Source: Hellea sp.
GTDB taxonomy: Bacteria > Pseudomonadota > Alphaproteobacteria > Caulobacterales > Maricaulaceae
Direction of reading: 5' to 3'
Length of the DNA stretch: 64,000 bases
Assembly (NCBI GenBank): GCA_028224375.1
Contig: JAOIVW010000002.1
Coordinates: 124,001 to 188,000, forward strand
Position 1 is the stretch's first letter; each line of letters begins with the position of its first letter. The translations under genes and the position numbers were made by a program. Below the pieces are notes generated by a model, which made no database searches, was not told the DNA's origin, and worked only from the letters and a program-made list of their open reading frames with translations. Positions 1 to 7,476 of the stretch are shown in pieces.

Positions 1-1
1 A

Positions 2-307
2 TGGAAAGCCGGCAATAACCCTGAAAAAGGTAAGCCAGGCGCGAAAGCCGCTCAGCTTGTTATCGATAAAGCTGAAAAAGCCGAAGCGCGTAAGGTCGCT
101 GAAGCTGAAGCTAAGGAAGCGGCGAAAGAAGCAGAAAAGGCGGCCAAAGAAGCCGCTAAAGAAGCTGAAGCCGCTGAAAAAGCTGCCGCTGAGGAAGCTA
201 AAAACGCACCGGCTGAAGAGGCACCTGCTGCCGAAGACGCTCCAGCCGCTGAGGAAGCCCCAGCTGCTGAAGAGGCCCCTGCAGAAGAACCAAAATCTGA
301 AGGCTAG
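2..307 (+). CDS. rpsP: 30S ribosomal protein S16, C-terminal part
   Basis: The open frame enters from the left edge and ends at TAG 305-307. Its first residues (WKAGNNPEKGKPGAKA) resemble the end of the alphaproteobacterial S16 core, where an ERAARSNPEKALPGKRA-like stretch is usual. S16 is a small-subunit assembly protein. The remaining ~80 residues are a low-complexity Ala/Glu/Lys tail that becomes Pro/Ala/Glu-rich near the end; such tails are common on alphaproteobacterial S16, though this one is long. The body of the gene lies outside the window. A Rho-independent terminator follows. The Lys/Leu/Arg-rich reading in another frame over the same bases is an artefact of GCT/GAA/AAG codons. Confidence 0.8.
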   Translation, partial: WKAGNNPEKGKPGAKAAQLVIDKAEKAEARKVAEAEAKEAAKEAEKAAKEAAKEAEAAEKAAAEEAKNAPAEEAPAAEDAPAAEEAPAAEEAPAEEPKSEG

Positions 308-333
308 GCTTTCTTTAAAGTTTGAAATAAATA

Positions 334-366
334 ACCGAGGGGTTCACGCCCTTCGGTTTTTTTATG
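334..366 (+). terminator. Rho-independent terminator after rpsP
   Basis: ACCGAGGGG and CCCTTCGGT form a stem around the loop TTCACG and are followed by a run of seven T. It lies 27 bases after the rpsP stop. Confidence 0.85.
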
Positions 367-408
367 CGGCTAGGTTTTTTTATGCCACTGATATCGATCC
401 TGTCTTCG

Positions 409-424
409 TTAACTTTCCATTAAC
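409..424 (+). promoter_or_regulatory. CtrA-like box (TTAA-N7-TTAAC)
   Basis: TTAA at 409-412, seven bases, then TTAAC at 420-424 matches the published CtrA consensus TTAA-N7-TTAAC exactly. It sits about 150 bases upstream of the small ORF at 571, in the intergenic region after the rpsP terminator. Binding by CtrA is inferred from the motif only. Confidence 0.5.
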
Positions 425-570
425 CATAAAATTATACTTTTTGTTAATAAGACTTTTTGCAACACTGGCGCGACTGAGAGAGACTATAGAAATTCAAAGC
501 ACATGACATCTAAATCAATGTCTAACTCGCTGTTGAAAACTCAGGTTGATAAAAACTAGGATGAGCAGAT

Positions 571-888
571 ATGGCTTCGAAGACATCTCAAAAGGCAGTC
601 ACCTCGGTTGTGAGCGAAACAAAACAGCGTCGTCAGCTATCGCATGGTCTGAGGCGCGAGAAAAATTTCAGAACAAATAAGAAGCGGGTCATATATTCAT
701 TCGACGAATTCGTTATGTGTGACGACTTTAAGGCCAGTATCGAATTATTAAATCACCAAGTTGCGAAGTTGGACGAGCTCGTTGCAAAACAGGCCAGAGA
801 AAACGATAGACTTTTAGCTCGGGCCAGTGCCTTGCATAATGAATATACGAGGGATGAACAGCAATCGCTTTTCAGCATCTATGGCTGA
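571..888 (+). CDS. Small protein of unknown function
   Basis: This is a 105-residue ORF that I do not recognise. The first ~45 residues are basic and polar (many Lys, Arg, Ser, Thr). Residues ~50-95 are predicted helical, with a heptad-like pattern (IELLNHQVAKLDELVAKQ) that suggests a short coiled coil. No signal peptide or membrane segment is visible. It stands alone, with intergenic DNA on both sides. A consensus CtrA box lies ~150 bases upstream, so cell-cycle control is possible. The start ATG is preceded by AGGATGAGCAGAT, a weak ribosome site. Codon use and length make a real gene likely, but the function is unknown. Confidence 0.6.
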   Translation: MASKTSQKAVTSVVSETKQRRQLSHGLRREKNFRTNKKRVIYSFDEFVMCDDFKASIELLNHQVAKLDELVAKQARENDRLLARASALHNEYTRDEQQSLFSIYG

Positions 889-1360
889 ATATATATGCGC
901 TGTAAAAGCTTTCGGGCACTCGCGTGCCGCTGGTCTATAATCGCAAATGTTATGAGCGGCTATGACAAGCACTGCAAAAATAAACGCACCTTAACCCTTT
1001 TCGAATGTAATATTCGGATTGAGTTCAGGCAAAATTGCTAGTTTAGAAAAGTAAGCTGAAGCGTAGATTTGCCTTATGGTATGTTGTGGGTTCGCTTCGG
1101 CTTACGAGCGCTTGATTAATTTTATGCGTCAAAGCTTGTGAACCGCTACTGGCAACCTTCGCAATTTAAATTCTTGCTTTCTCAACATCTCTTTTGACCC
1201 AAAATTTGAGTGAGAAAAACGTGGTTAAAAAAGTGTTAATAAATCTTAACACTTTTAGGTTCATTCATTCATCTGAGCTTCATGGACTAGACTATATTCG
1301 GGTAGCCTGAATAAGTGACTTTGTGGGAGTTAAACTTATGAACATATTGGTGCTAGGATA
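889..1360. other. Intergenic region with an AT-rich inverted repeat
   Basis: This 470-base stretch has no credible gene except the 7-codon leader at 1338. It contains a perfect inverted repeat: AAAAGTGTTAA (1229-1239), six bases, TTAACACTTTT (1246-1256). The repeat could be a weak terminator or an operator for the XRE regulator downstream. No RNA gene was recognised. Confidence 0.5.
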
Positions 1361-1361
1361 A
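1338..1361 (+). CDS. Seven-codon leader ORF overlapping the XRE gene
   Basis: ATG at 1338 has GGGAG about ten bases upstream and encodes MNILVLG. Its stop TAA (1359-1361) overlaps the ATG of the XRE gene at 1361 in a TAATG junction. The XRE gene has no good ribosome site of its own, so translational coupling through this mini-ORF is plausible. The peptide itself is probably unimportant. This is inferred from spacing only. Confidence 0.4.
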   Translation: MNILVLG

Positions 1362-1627
1362 TGGCGGCCGTCAATCAGGATACGATGACGCCCCAACACA
1401 TGAGGGCGGCGCGTGCGCTTTTAGGCTGGTCGGTCCGCGAAATGGCCAAGCAAGTCCACGTTGCAGAGGCGACAATCAAACGGTGTGAAACTGGACAATC
1501 CGTGCAGCAAATTAGCCGTATGACTATTTTTGATGCCTTTAAGGAACATGGTGTTTGGATGGTTGACGGAGATAGTCTTGGCGTAGGCCTTCGAAATACT
1601 AGCGTCGGCCAAAATATCGCTCATTAG
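1361..1627 (+). CDS. XRE-type helix-turn-helix transcriptional regulator
   Basis: An 88-residue single-domain DNA-binding protein. Residues ~11-65 follow the Cro/CI/XRE pattern: the helix ARALLGWSVREMAKQVHV, the recognition helix around AEATIKRCETG, then a supporting helix. The family binds palindromic operators as dimers and often autoregulates. The likely operator is the perfect 11-base inverted repeat at 1229-1256. The TAATG overlap with the 7-codon leader suggests coupled translation. It converges on the MarR triplet, with 15 bases between the two stop codons. Its target genes are unknown; small XRE proteins of this form are common in Alphaproteobacteria. Confidence 0.8.
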   Translation: MAAVNQDTMTPQHMRAARALLGWSVREMAKQVHVAEATIKRCETGQSVQQISRMTIFDAFKEHGVWMVDGDSLGVGLRNTSVGQNIAH

Positions 1628-1642
1628 TATCACACTGCGTTT

Positions 1643-2245
1643 TTAAGACACCGCGCGGAGAGAGACAGACATTTTCTGTCTGAGCTCGATGCCGTCAAAT
1701 TCCTGAAGCGTTTCGAAATAGTCACGCATAATTTCTGCGCGTTTACTGATCTTGTAAATCACAGCGAGAAATTCACTTTTTTCAGACTCGCTCATTGACC
1801 GAAACAACATGTTTTCAACATTCGCAAAACCTGTTTTCACGCGCTGATTATAAAGAGACACTAACTTTCTGCCTTTGTTTGTAAGCTTTAGAACCGAACT
1901 GCGCGTATCACTCTTATTGTTTTCTCGTTTAACAATTTTCGCGTCAACCAGCTTCGCCGCAGCCCGGGTAACGGTGGCCGGATCATATCTTAAATTGGCG
2001 GCAATTTGGGCAAGCGTGCAGGGTTCATGCTGATCTTGAATATATGACAAGACACGAATCTCGCGAAGCTTGAGATCGCGAAACTCACTGATTGTCGGTA
2101 TAACATGTGTCTTGATAATGTGAGCGTAATCATCCGAAATTCCCTCGGATAAGGAGAGGAAAGTCAAATCCGCATTTTGGGTTGGAATGGCCTTTGATGT
2201 CGGCCTTGTGTCATCAGTGAAATTAGTTTTTTCTGCCTTAAACAT
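1643..2245 (-). CDS. MarR-family transcriptional regulator, paralogue 1
   Basis: A winged-helix MarR protein of 200 residues. The core around residues 60-160 has the MarR order: a dimerisation helix (HIIKTHVIPTISEF), LKLREIRVLSYI, recognition helix (DPATVTRAAAKLVDAKIV), and the wing with DTRSSVLKLTNKG. The chosen ATG at 2245 is preceded by AGGAG seven bases upstream; a GTG further out has no ribosome site. It is the last of three tandem paralogues on this strand and keeps 40-50% visible identity with the other two. Upstream is the palindrome CTTCAAAA-TT-TTTTGAAG, a likely MarR operator. No enzyme or efflux gene is attached, so its ligand is unknown. Confidence 0.85.
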   Translation of the reverse strand: MFKAEKTNFTDDTRPTSKAIPTQNADLTFLSLSEGISDDYAHIIKTHVIPTISEFRDLKLREIRVLSYIQDQHEPCTLAQIAANLRYDPATVTRAAAKLVDAKIVKRENNKSDTRSSVLKLTNKGRKLVSLYNQRVKTGFANVENMLFRSMSESEKSEFLAVIYKISKRAEIMRDYFETLQEFDGIELRQKMSVSLRAVS

Positions 2246-2300
2246 AACAAAGCTCCTTGAGTCCGCCACACACCTCAAGGTCCACACTTAAAGGTATCAG

Positions 2301-2318
2301 CTTCAAAATTTTTTGAAG
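2301..2318 (-). promoter_or_regulatory. Palindromic operator candidate upstream of MarR paralogue 1
   Basis: CTTCAAAA (2301-2308), two bases, TTTTGAAG (2311-2318) is a perfect inverted repeat about 55 bases upstream of the start codon. MarR dimers bind such short palindromes, usually in their own promoter. The CTTCAA/TTGAAG half-site recurs upstream of paralogue 3. Confidence 0.5.
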
Positions 2319-2355
2319 CCTCTAAAGATTTTATAGGGGTGTAAACCTTAAGAAA

Positions 2356-2958
2356 TTATGATGCCGCGGCCAGAAAGAGCGGGATGTCTTCCTTAGACTT
2401 TGTGTCCATCGCTTTACGCAATAATGCCGCATTGTCCCGCATGATTCGCGAACGCTTATTCACTTTATAAACTGTGGTAAGAAATTCCGCTTGTTCGTCT
2501 AAGCTTAAAGACTTTTCCATCATGCCTTCCAGGGTCGTAAAAACGGTTCTTACGCGGGTGTCATAAAGAGACAGTAACGCCCTGCCGGTGTCTGTGAGTG
2601 TGAAGGTTACGATGCGCGTATCTTTTTGGGCTCTTTCCCGCAAAACCATATCGGCCTTTACCAGGCGGGACATGGCCCGCGTGACAGTCGCCGGGTCATA
2701 TCTGACCAAATCGGCAATGTGGCTTGGACTTAAAGGGACATCATGTAATTCCATACAGGTGATAATGCGAATTTCCCGCATCTTAAGCCCATGCGTCTCG
2801 CCTATATGAGGCATAACACATGTCTTGATAATATGATCATAATTATCCGAAATTTTATCGGATAAGGATTGTAAGATTGTATCCGTATAGTCGGAATGTT
2901 TGACCTTTGAGGCCGGTTCCGCACCGTCAATAGAATCAAGTGATTTTGCTTCGTCCAC
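2356..2958 (-). CDS. MarR-family transcriptional regulator, paralogue 2
   Basis: The 200-residue middle copy of the MarR triplet. It shares the blocks HIIKTCVMPHIGETHGLKMREIR and RYDPATVTRAMSRL with its neighbours and has the wing DTRIVTFTLTDTG. The GTG at 2958 is chosen as start because TTGGAGCTTTGTA stands in front of it just as AAGGAGCTTTGTT stands in front of the ATG of paralogue 1; the reading frame extends upstream through the leader without a better signal. The leader carries AAGTGTGGA twice. The C-terminal tail (residues ~180-200) is unrelated to those of the other copies. Role and ligand are unknown. Confidence 0.83.
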   Translation of the reverse strand: MDEAKSLDSIDGAEPASKVKHSDYTDTILQSLSDKISDNYDHIIKTCVMPHIGETHGLKMREIRIITCMELHDVPLSPSHIADLVRYDPATVTRAMSRLVKADMVLRERAQKDTRIVTFTLTDTGRALLSLYDTRVRTVFTTLEGMMEKSLSLDEQAEFLTTVYKVNKRSRIMRDNAALLRKAMDTKSKEDIPLFLAAAS

Positions 2959-3009
2959 TACAAAGCTCCAAGAGATATCCACACTTACCTCTAGGTCCAC
3001 ACTTTAAGG

Positions 3010-3039
3010 TATGCACTCCAGATATATTCGAAGTGCATA
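3010..3039 (-). promoter_or_regulatory. Palindromic operator candidate upstream of MarR paralogue 2
   Basis: TATGCACT (3010-3017) and AGTGCATA (3032-3039) are perfect inverted copies with 14 bases between them. TTCGAA overlaps the right arm. The position relative to the gene matches the palindromes upstream of paralogues 1 and 3. Confidence 0.4.
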
Positions 3040-3099
3040 GAGAGTATATAGGGACGCAGCCTTTAAGAAATTATGAAATTATAGAGCAATTTCAGCAGT

Positions 3100-3651
3100 T
3101 TAGATTTTGGGTAAATTAGCCGCAAATTCACGCATGATTTCTGCGCGCTTGCTGACTTTGTAAATCGTCGTAAGATAGTCAGTCTTCTCTTCTGTGCTAA
3201 ACGATTTTGACATCATTTCTTCCAGTGACGAGAACACAATTTTTATGCGCGCATTGTAGCGCGCAACTAAAGCCTCGCCGCTTTCTGTGAGCGAGAGAAC
3301 GATACTGCGCGTATCTTTTTGATTGTCTTCACGCCTGACCATATCTGCCTCAGCCAGACGTTTCGCGGCGCGGGTCACGGTCGCCGGGTCATATCTTATC
3401 ATGGCGGCAATATGGGCTGGCGTCAGCGCGTAATCATAAGACGCAATACAGGCCATGACGCGAAGTTCCCGCGCTTTAAGCCCATGCGTTTCGCCGATGT
3501 GAGGCATAACGCATGTTTTAACAACATGGCTATAATCTTCAGAAATTCTTTCGGACAAAGCTTGGAAGGTTGTGTCGGCATATTCGACAGGATCGACCTT
3601 TAACTTAGGTCTGATATCTTTAATAAGGTTTGGTTTAATAGCGCTCGACAT
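3100..3651 (-). CDS. MarR-family transcriptional regulator, paralogue 3
   Basis: The 183-residue promoter-most copy of the triplet, with the MarR core (HVVKTCVMPHIGETHGLKAREL, RYDPATVTRAAKRL, wing DTRSIVLSLTESG). The start ATG at 3651 has GGAAG seven bases upstream, the same spacing as in the sister genes. It is shorter because the C-terminal tail after MREFAANL is missing. All three copies have separate leaders of about 100 bases, so they look like three independently controlled units rather than one tight operon. No target gene is adjacent; the bd oxidase operon upstream runs in the same direction. Confidence 0.85.
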   Translation of the reverse strand: MSSAIKPNLIKDIRPKLKVDPVEYADTTFQALSERISEDYSHVVKTCVMPHIGETHGLKARELRVMACIASYDYALTPAHIAAMIRYDPATVTRAAKRLAEADMVRREDNQKDTRSIVLSLTESGEALVARYNARIKIVFSSLEEMMSKSFSTEEKTDYLTTIYKVSKRAEIMREFAANLPKI

Positions 3652-3706
3652 AACAGACTTCCATGAGACAATCATTCACCTAAGCGTCTATACTTTCGAG
3701 GTGCAT

Positions 3707-3726
3707 ACTTCAATAGTAGTTGAAGT
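3707..3726 (-). promoter_or_regulatory. Palindromic operator candidate upstream of MarR paralogue 3
   Basis: ACTTCAA (3707-3713), six bases, TTGAAGT (3720-3726) is a perfect inverted repeat about 55 bases upstream of the ATG. The half-site CTTCAA matches the palindrome of paralogue 1. Confidence 0.5.
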
Positions 3727-3802
3727 TTCAATTATATTTATACTCTTTGTATCTTAAAGAACAATAAAATCTACAGTCGCGCCAGCTGCTACGGGTTTAT
3801 GC

Positions 3803-3961
3803 CTAGAGAAACAAAAGCGAGCGGAGGAAATAGGCGCTCCCTGCTACGACCGCGACGCCGCTCAGCATAAAAATCGCCATCCACATCATGCGGCTCAAAA
3901 GCGGCTTTGGCGGCTCATGCGCGTCAGGCGGCGGCGTAGGGGAGAGCCAAGACTTAGCCAT
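3803..3961 (-). CDS. DUF2474-like small membrane subunit of the bd oxidase
   Basis: 52 residues: a proline-rich N-terminus (PTPPPDAHEPPKP) followed by one transmembrane helix (MAIFMLSGVAVVAGSAYFL). Its ATG at 3961 overlaps the cydB stop in ATGGCTAA. DUF2474 proteins are single-span polypeptides encoded right after cydB in CioAB-type operons; by analogy with CydX they may stabilise the oxidase, though this is not shown directly. Two upstream ATGs in the same frame lie inside cydB and are less likely. It is the last gene of the cydA-cydB operon. Confidence 0.7.
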   Translation of the reverse strand: MAKSWLSPTPPPDAHEPPKPLLSRMMWMAIFMLSGVAVVAGSAYFLRSLLFL

Positions 3962-4994
3962 GATAGCCATCCCCTTCCTTAACCTTGCCCCAGAAGAGTT
4001 TGTGGACATAGGCCGTGTAGAGCAAAATAGTTGGCAGCATCACAACCGCGCCCACCAATAAAAACGCCAAGGCATTATCCCGCGCGGCGGCGTCCCAAAT
4101 ATCGACCTGAAAAGGCACAAGATAAGGAAAGAGGCTGACGGCTAGTCCTGCAAAGCCCGTTGCGAAAATGCCGACACTGAGCAGATAAGGCCGCCAATCA
4201 TAGCGAGGTTTGGTTTTAAGGTCACGCCAGAGCCAAAACATAAGCGCTCCGCTGATTAGCGGGATAGGCAGAAGGAAGACCGCTTTCGACATATCAATAG
4301 CGCTCATGCTGATACCCCAATGCTGAGTTACTTTGGGATCAATTGACAGTGTTGCCAGACTGACCATGGCCATGCCTATGACAACCCCTATCAGAGACCG
4401 GCGTCCCCATTTTCGCGCAAAGTCCTGTAAATCACCTTCGGTTTTAAGAATAAGCCAGCCGACGCCGAGAAGGACATAGCCGACCACGAGTGACAGCCCG
4501 ACAAGGATTGAAAATGGCGTAAACCAATCAAAGGCAGACCCAGCGAAATCACGTCCTTCAACAGTCATACCTTGGATATAGCCGCCTAAAATAATGCCTT
4601 GGGAAAAAGCTGCGACGAGCGAGCCATAAGCAAAAGCGCCGTTCCAAAACCGGCGTGTGGGTTCCCGCACAGCCTTATGACGAAATTCAAAGGCGACGCC
4701 GCGAAAGATAAGCGCGGCCAGCATCACTAATATGGGCAAGTAAAAGGCGGGCATGATGATAGCATAGGCGAGGGGGAAGGCCGCAAAGAGCCCGCCGCCG
4801 CCGAGAACAAGCCATGTCTCATTCCCATCCCAAAAGGGCTCGATCGTGGCGGTCATCATATTGCGCTCCGTATCGGACCGCGCAAAAGCGGTCAGGATAC
4901 CAATGCCCAAATCAAAACCGTCCAGACAGACATAAAGCATGACCGCTACCGCAATCAGGCCCGACCAAATAAGGGGAAGATCTAAGGCGTCCAT
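3954..4994 (-). CDS. cydB: Cytochrome bd-type (cyanide-insensitive) quinol oxidase subunit II
   Basis: A 346-residue integral membrane protein with about nine predicted helices. It is the structural partner of CydA in the quinol oxidase that reduces oxygen to water without pumping protons. Recognisable CydB features are the N-terminal LPLIWSGLIAVAVMLYVCLDGFDLGIG, the PFWDGNETWLVLGGGGLFAAFP block near residue 53, and RHKAV..PTRRFWNGAF. The start ATG overlaps the stop of cydA (TAATG), so translation is coupled. The short-loop CydA partner points to the cyanide-insensitive CioB subgroup. Confidence 0.93.
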   Translation of the reverse strand: MDALDLPLIWSGLIAVAVMLYVCLDGFDLGIGILTAFARSDTERNMMTATIEPFWDGNETWLVLGGGGLFAAFPLAYAIIMPAFYLPILVMLAALIFRGVAFEFRHKAVREPTRRFWNGAFAYGSLVAAFSQGIILGGYIQGMTVEGRDFAGSAFDWFTPFSILVGLSLVVGYVLLGVGWLILKTEGDLQDFARKWGRRSLIGVVIGMAMVSLATLSIDPKVTQHWGISMSAIDMSKAVFLLPIPLISGALMFWLWRDLKTKPRYDWRPYLLSVGIFATGFAGLAVSLFPYLVPFQVDIWDAAARDNALAFLLVGAVVMLPTILLYTAYVHKLFWGKVKEGDGYHG

Positions 4995-6424
4995 TATTCG
5001 CTCCTATCCTTCACCGGTTTATTCTCAGGTTCAGCCATATCCGTGACCGCGCCCAGAGGTGAACCAGGTGCGCGGCGACCATCTTTCACAGGCGCTGCCG
5101 GTTTATCGTTAAAGCCGCTCGTCGCGATGCGCATCATATAGATAACGCCAGCGGTAAAGATAATCGCGTAAACAATGATAAAGACCAGAAGCGATGTCGC
5201 CACTTGCCCAGTCGTCACAGGCGACAAGCTGTCCGCCGTACGCAGGTGTCCATAGACCGTAAAGGGTTGCCGCCCAACTTCGGCGACGATCCAGCCTGTA
5301 ATCACGGCAATAAACCCAAGGGACCCCGCGGGGACAGCCAGCCAATGAAACAAGCCTGGCTTATCCAGTGTTTTGCGCCGCCACTTTACAGCCCCCCATA
5401 TGGCTAACACCAAAATACCTAATCCCGCTCCGACCATAATGCGAAACGCCCAAAAGACGATAAAGACTGGGGGATGCTCTCCTTCAAAATCATTTAGGCC
5501 CTTAATGACTTCCTCATCAGGAAGGCCCATCACTTTATTGCCCAATCCAGGAATAGCGACTTCAAATTTATTGGTACGGGTTGTCTCATCAGGAATGGCA
5601 AAGAGGATGGTGTCTTGATGTGATTTAGTTTCCCACCAACCTTCCATCGCGGCGATTTTGGCAGGTTGATGATGATGGGCCACTTCGCCTGACCAATGCC
5701 CGGCCACGATTTGCATGGGCATCAAGACCAATAATGTCCCAATCGCCATACGCATCTGCAGCCGCGTCGGTTTTTGGTCATGTTTGCGCAAAGTCTGCCA
5801 CGCGCCAGCTGCCAAGATGACAGCCGCTGTCGTGATAAAGGCGGCGAGCATCATATGCACATAGCGCGACGGGAAGCTGGGGTTAAAGATAACCTCCATC
5901 CAATCCGTGGCGTAAAAGCGTCCATTCTCATCAACGGCGAAACCTTGTGGCGTTTGCATCCAGCTATTGGCGGATAAAATCCAAAAGGCCGAGACAGAGG
6001 TGCCTGCGGCGACAATACAAGTGGAGGCAAAATGCAAACCTTTGCCCACGCGTTTCCAGCCAAAGAGCATGACGCCCAAAAATGTGGCTTCGAGGAAGAA
6101 GGCGGTAAGAACTTCGTAGCCCAATAAAGGCCCTAAGACATCGCCCGTCATATCGGCAAATTTCGCCCAATTGGTGCCAAATTGGTAACTCATCACCACG
6201 CCCGACACGACGCCCATGGCAAAGGCGAGGGCGAAGATTTTGACCCAATGCAGATAGAGGCGTTTATAGACCTCTTTGCCAGTTTTCAGCCACATGCCCT
6301 CACAGACGGCAAGGAAAGCGGCCAGACCAATAGTGAAAGCAGGGAAGAGAATATGGAAAGCAATTACGAAGGCAAATTGCAAACGCGAGAGTAATAAAGC
6401 GTCAAAATCCAAGTCAGTCTCCAA
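4994..6424 (-). CDS. cydA: Cytochrome bd-type (cyanide-insensitive) quinol oxidase subunit I
   Basis: A 476-residue haem-bearing subunit of the bd-type terminal oxidase in the inner membrane. Visible haem ligands and proton-path residues include His24 (IAFHILFP), Glu104 and Glu112 (GYEVLTAFFLEATF), and His190 (RYVHMM). The loop carrying the quinol site is short and the protein is much shorter than E. coli CydA (~520), which is typical of CioA enzymes with low cyanide sensitivity. It heads the operon cydA-cydB-DUF2474. About 165 bases separate it from the divergent phasin-like gene. No FNR-type TTGAT-N4-ATCAA site was seen there. Confidence 0.93.
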   Translation of the reverse strand: METDLDFDALLLSRLQFAFVIAFHILFPAFTIGLAAFLAVCEGMWLKTGKEVYKRLYLHWVKIFALAFAMGVVSGVVMSYQFGTNWAKFADMTGDVLGPLLGYEVLTAFFLEATFLGVMLFGWKRVGKGLHFASTCIVAAGTSVSAFWILSANSWMQTPQGFAVDENGRFYATDWMEVIFNPSFPSRYVHMMLAAFITTAAVILAAGAWQTLRKHDQKPTRLQMRMAIGTLLVLMPMQIVAGHWSGEVAHHHQPAKIAAMEGWWETKSHQDTILFAIPDETTRTNKFEVAIPGLGNKVMGLPDEEVIKGLNDFEGEHPPVFIVFWAFRIMVGAGLGILVLAIWGAVKWRRKTLDKPGLFHWLAVPAGSLGFIAVITGWIVAEVGRQPFTVYGHLRTADSLSPVTTGQVATSLLVFIIVYAIIFTAGVIYMMRIATSGFNDKPAAPVKDGRRAPGSPLGAVTDMAEPENKPVKDRSE

Positions 6425-6601
6425 TGGGTCTTAGCGGGATTTAACGCCCGAGGTTTCTTTACTCTAACAGGCGTGAGACCATCCTGTAAATTTACATAAG
6501 TGCCGCAGATGAACTTTCGCAAAGCGCCGCCTGTTTAGGACGCGCTTTCTAATCTTCGCGCTTAACTGTTCAGCATAGAAGAGCCCCACTTGGAGATACC
6601 C

Positions 6602-7402
6602 ATGAGCACCCAAATACTAGACACAAAAACATTCACCCCCGTTAAAAACACAATCCTGGCCGTGCGCCGCACGCGCCGCGCTTATCTCGGCCTGCATGTT
6701 GCCGCATTTGAGCAAGCGCAAATCGGATTTACCAAAGCCCGCGAATTAACAGATGGTCTTTTCGAAGACCTCATCACGAAAGGCGAAATTTTGGAAGCCA
6801 AAGCGGGCGCGGCTTTTAAAGGCACTCAAGTTAAAGTCCTCGAAGGTTATAGCGAAACCACTGAAACGGTCCGCGATATGCTGCCGTCATCTGCCAGCCG
6901 CGTTGAAGAGCTTGAAGCTGAAGTTGCTGAGCTCAATAAGGTGTTGAAAAAATTGGCCAAGCCTGCTGCTAAAAAGAAGGCCGTCAAGAAAGCTACCGTT
7001 AAGACAACAGCGGCCAAAGCCCCTGTAGCCAAGAAAACGAAGCCTGCCAAAACGGCCGCGTCAACTGACGCCGCCGCCGCTGATAAATATATCTCTTACG
7101 TCGAAGATGTTCGCGGTTATGACAAAGACGCGGACGCTGCGATTGTCAAAAAAATCGTAGATCATTGCGGTATCGCGCTGCAAAGCCGTGACGGTCTTTA
7201 TGTGGCTTGTTCAGATGAAACAGAGCGCCACACTGTTCGCGATAGCTGGCTTGTCAAAAAGCTGGGCCTGACGGGCGAGACGGCTGAGCTTGATGCCAAA
7301 GTCATGACGGTTTGCGAAACTATGCAAAAAGACCGCATGAAATCTCGCGTGACATTCTATTACCTGCTTGCGAAAAACGAAGCGAAATTGGCCACGCTTT
7401 AA
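6602..7402 (+). CDS. Phasin-like protein fused to a DUF2853 domain
   Basis: Three parts are visible in 266 residues. Residues ~5-125 are helical and phasin-like (AAFEQAQIGFTKARELTDGLFEDLITKGEI..EAKAG, then a coiled-coil EELEAEVAELNKVLKKL). Residues ~127-165 are a Lys/Ala/Pro linker resembling histone H1 tails (KPAAKKKAVKKA). Residues ~170-266 resemble DUF2853 (YVEDVRGYDKDADAAIVKKI, ALQSRDGLYVACSD..ER, VRDSWLVKKLGL). Phasins coat polyhydroxyalkanoate granules, and Lys/Ala tails can bind DNA (compare PhaF/PhaM); the role of DUF2853 is unknown. The ATG at 6602 follows GGAGAT at good spacing; a TTG four codons earlier is less likely. A terminator follows. Confidence 0.7.
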   Translation: MSTQILDTKTFTPVKNTILAVRRTRRAYLGLHVAAFEQAQIGFTKARELTDGLFEDLITKGEILEAKAGAAFKGTQVKVLEGYSETTETVRDMLPSSASRVEELEAEVAELNKVLKKLAKPAAKKKAVKKATVKTTAAKAPVAKKTKPAKTAASTDAAAADKYISYVEDVRGYDKDADAAIVKKIVDHCGIALQSRDGLYVACSDETERHTVRDSWLVKKLGLTGETAELDAKVMTVCETMQKDRMKSRVTFYYLLAKNEAKLATL

Positions 7403-7428
7403 ACTAAGCCGCCGATGCGAATATAAAA

Positions 7429-7455
7429 GCCGGGTCAGAAATGGCCCGGCTTTTT
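7429..7455. terminator. Terminator after the phasin/DUF2853 gene
   Basis: GCCGGG and CCCGGC flank a short loop and are followed by TTTTT on the plus strand. On the minus strand it can also end the convergent Sel1 gene. The segment CCCGGCTTTTTGCATT is repeated directly just downstream (7464-7479). Confidence 0.75.
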
Positions 7456-7476
7456 GCATTTCCCGGCTTTTTGCAT

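Noticed and set aside
57..506. Lys/Leu/Arg-rich ORF of 149 residues
   Set aside because: It is an off-frame reading of the Ala/Glu/Lys tail of rpsP and runs through the terminator.
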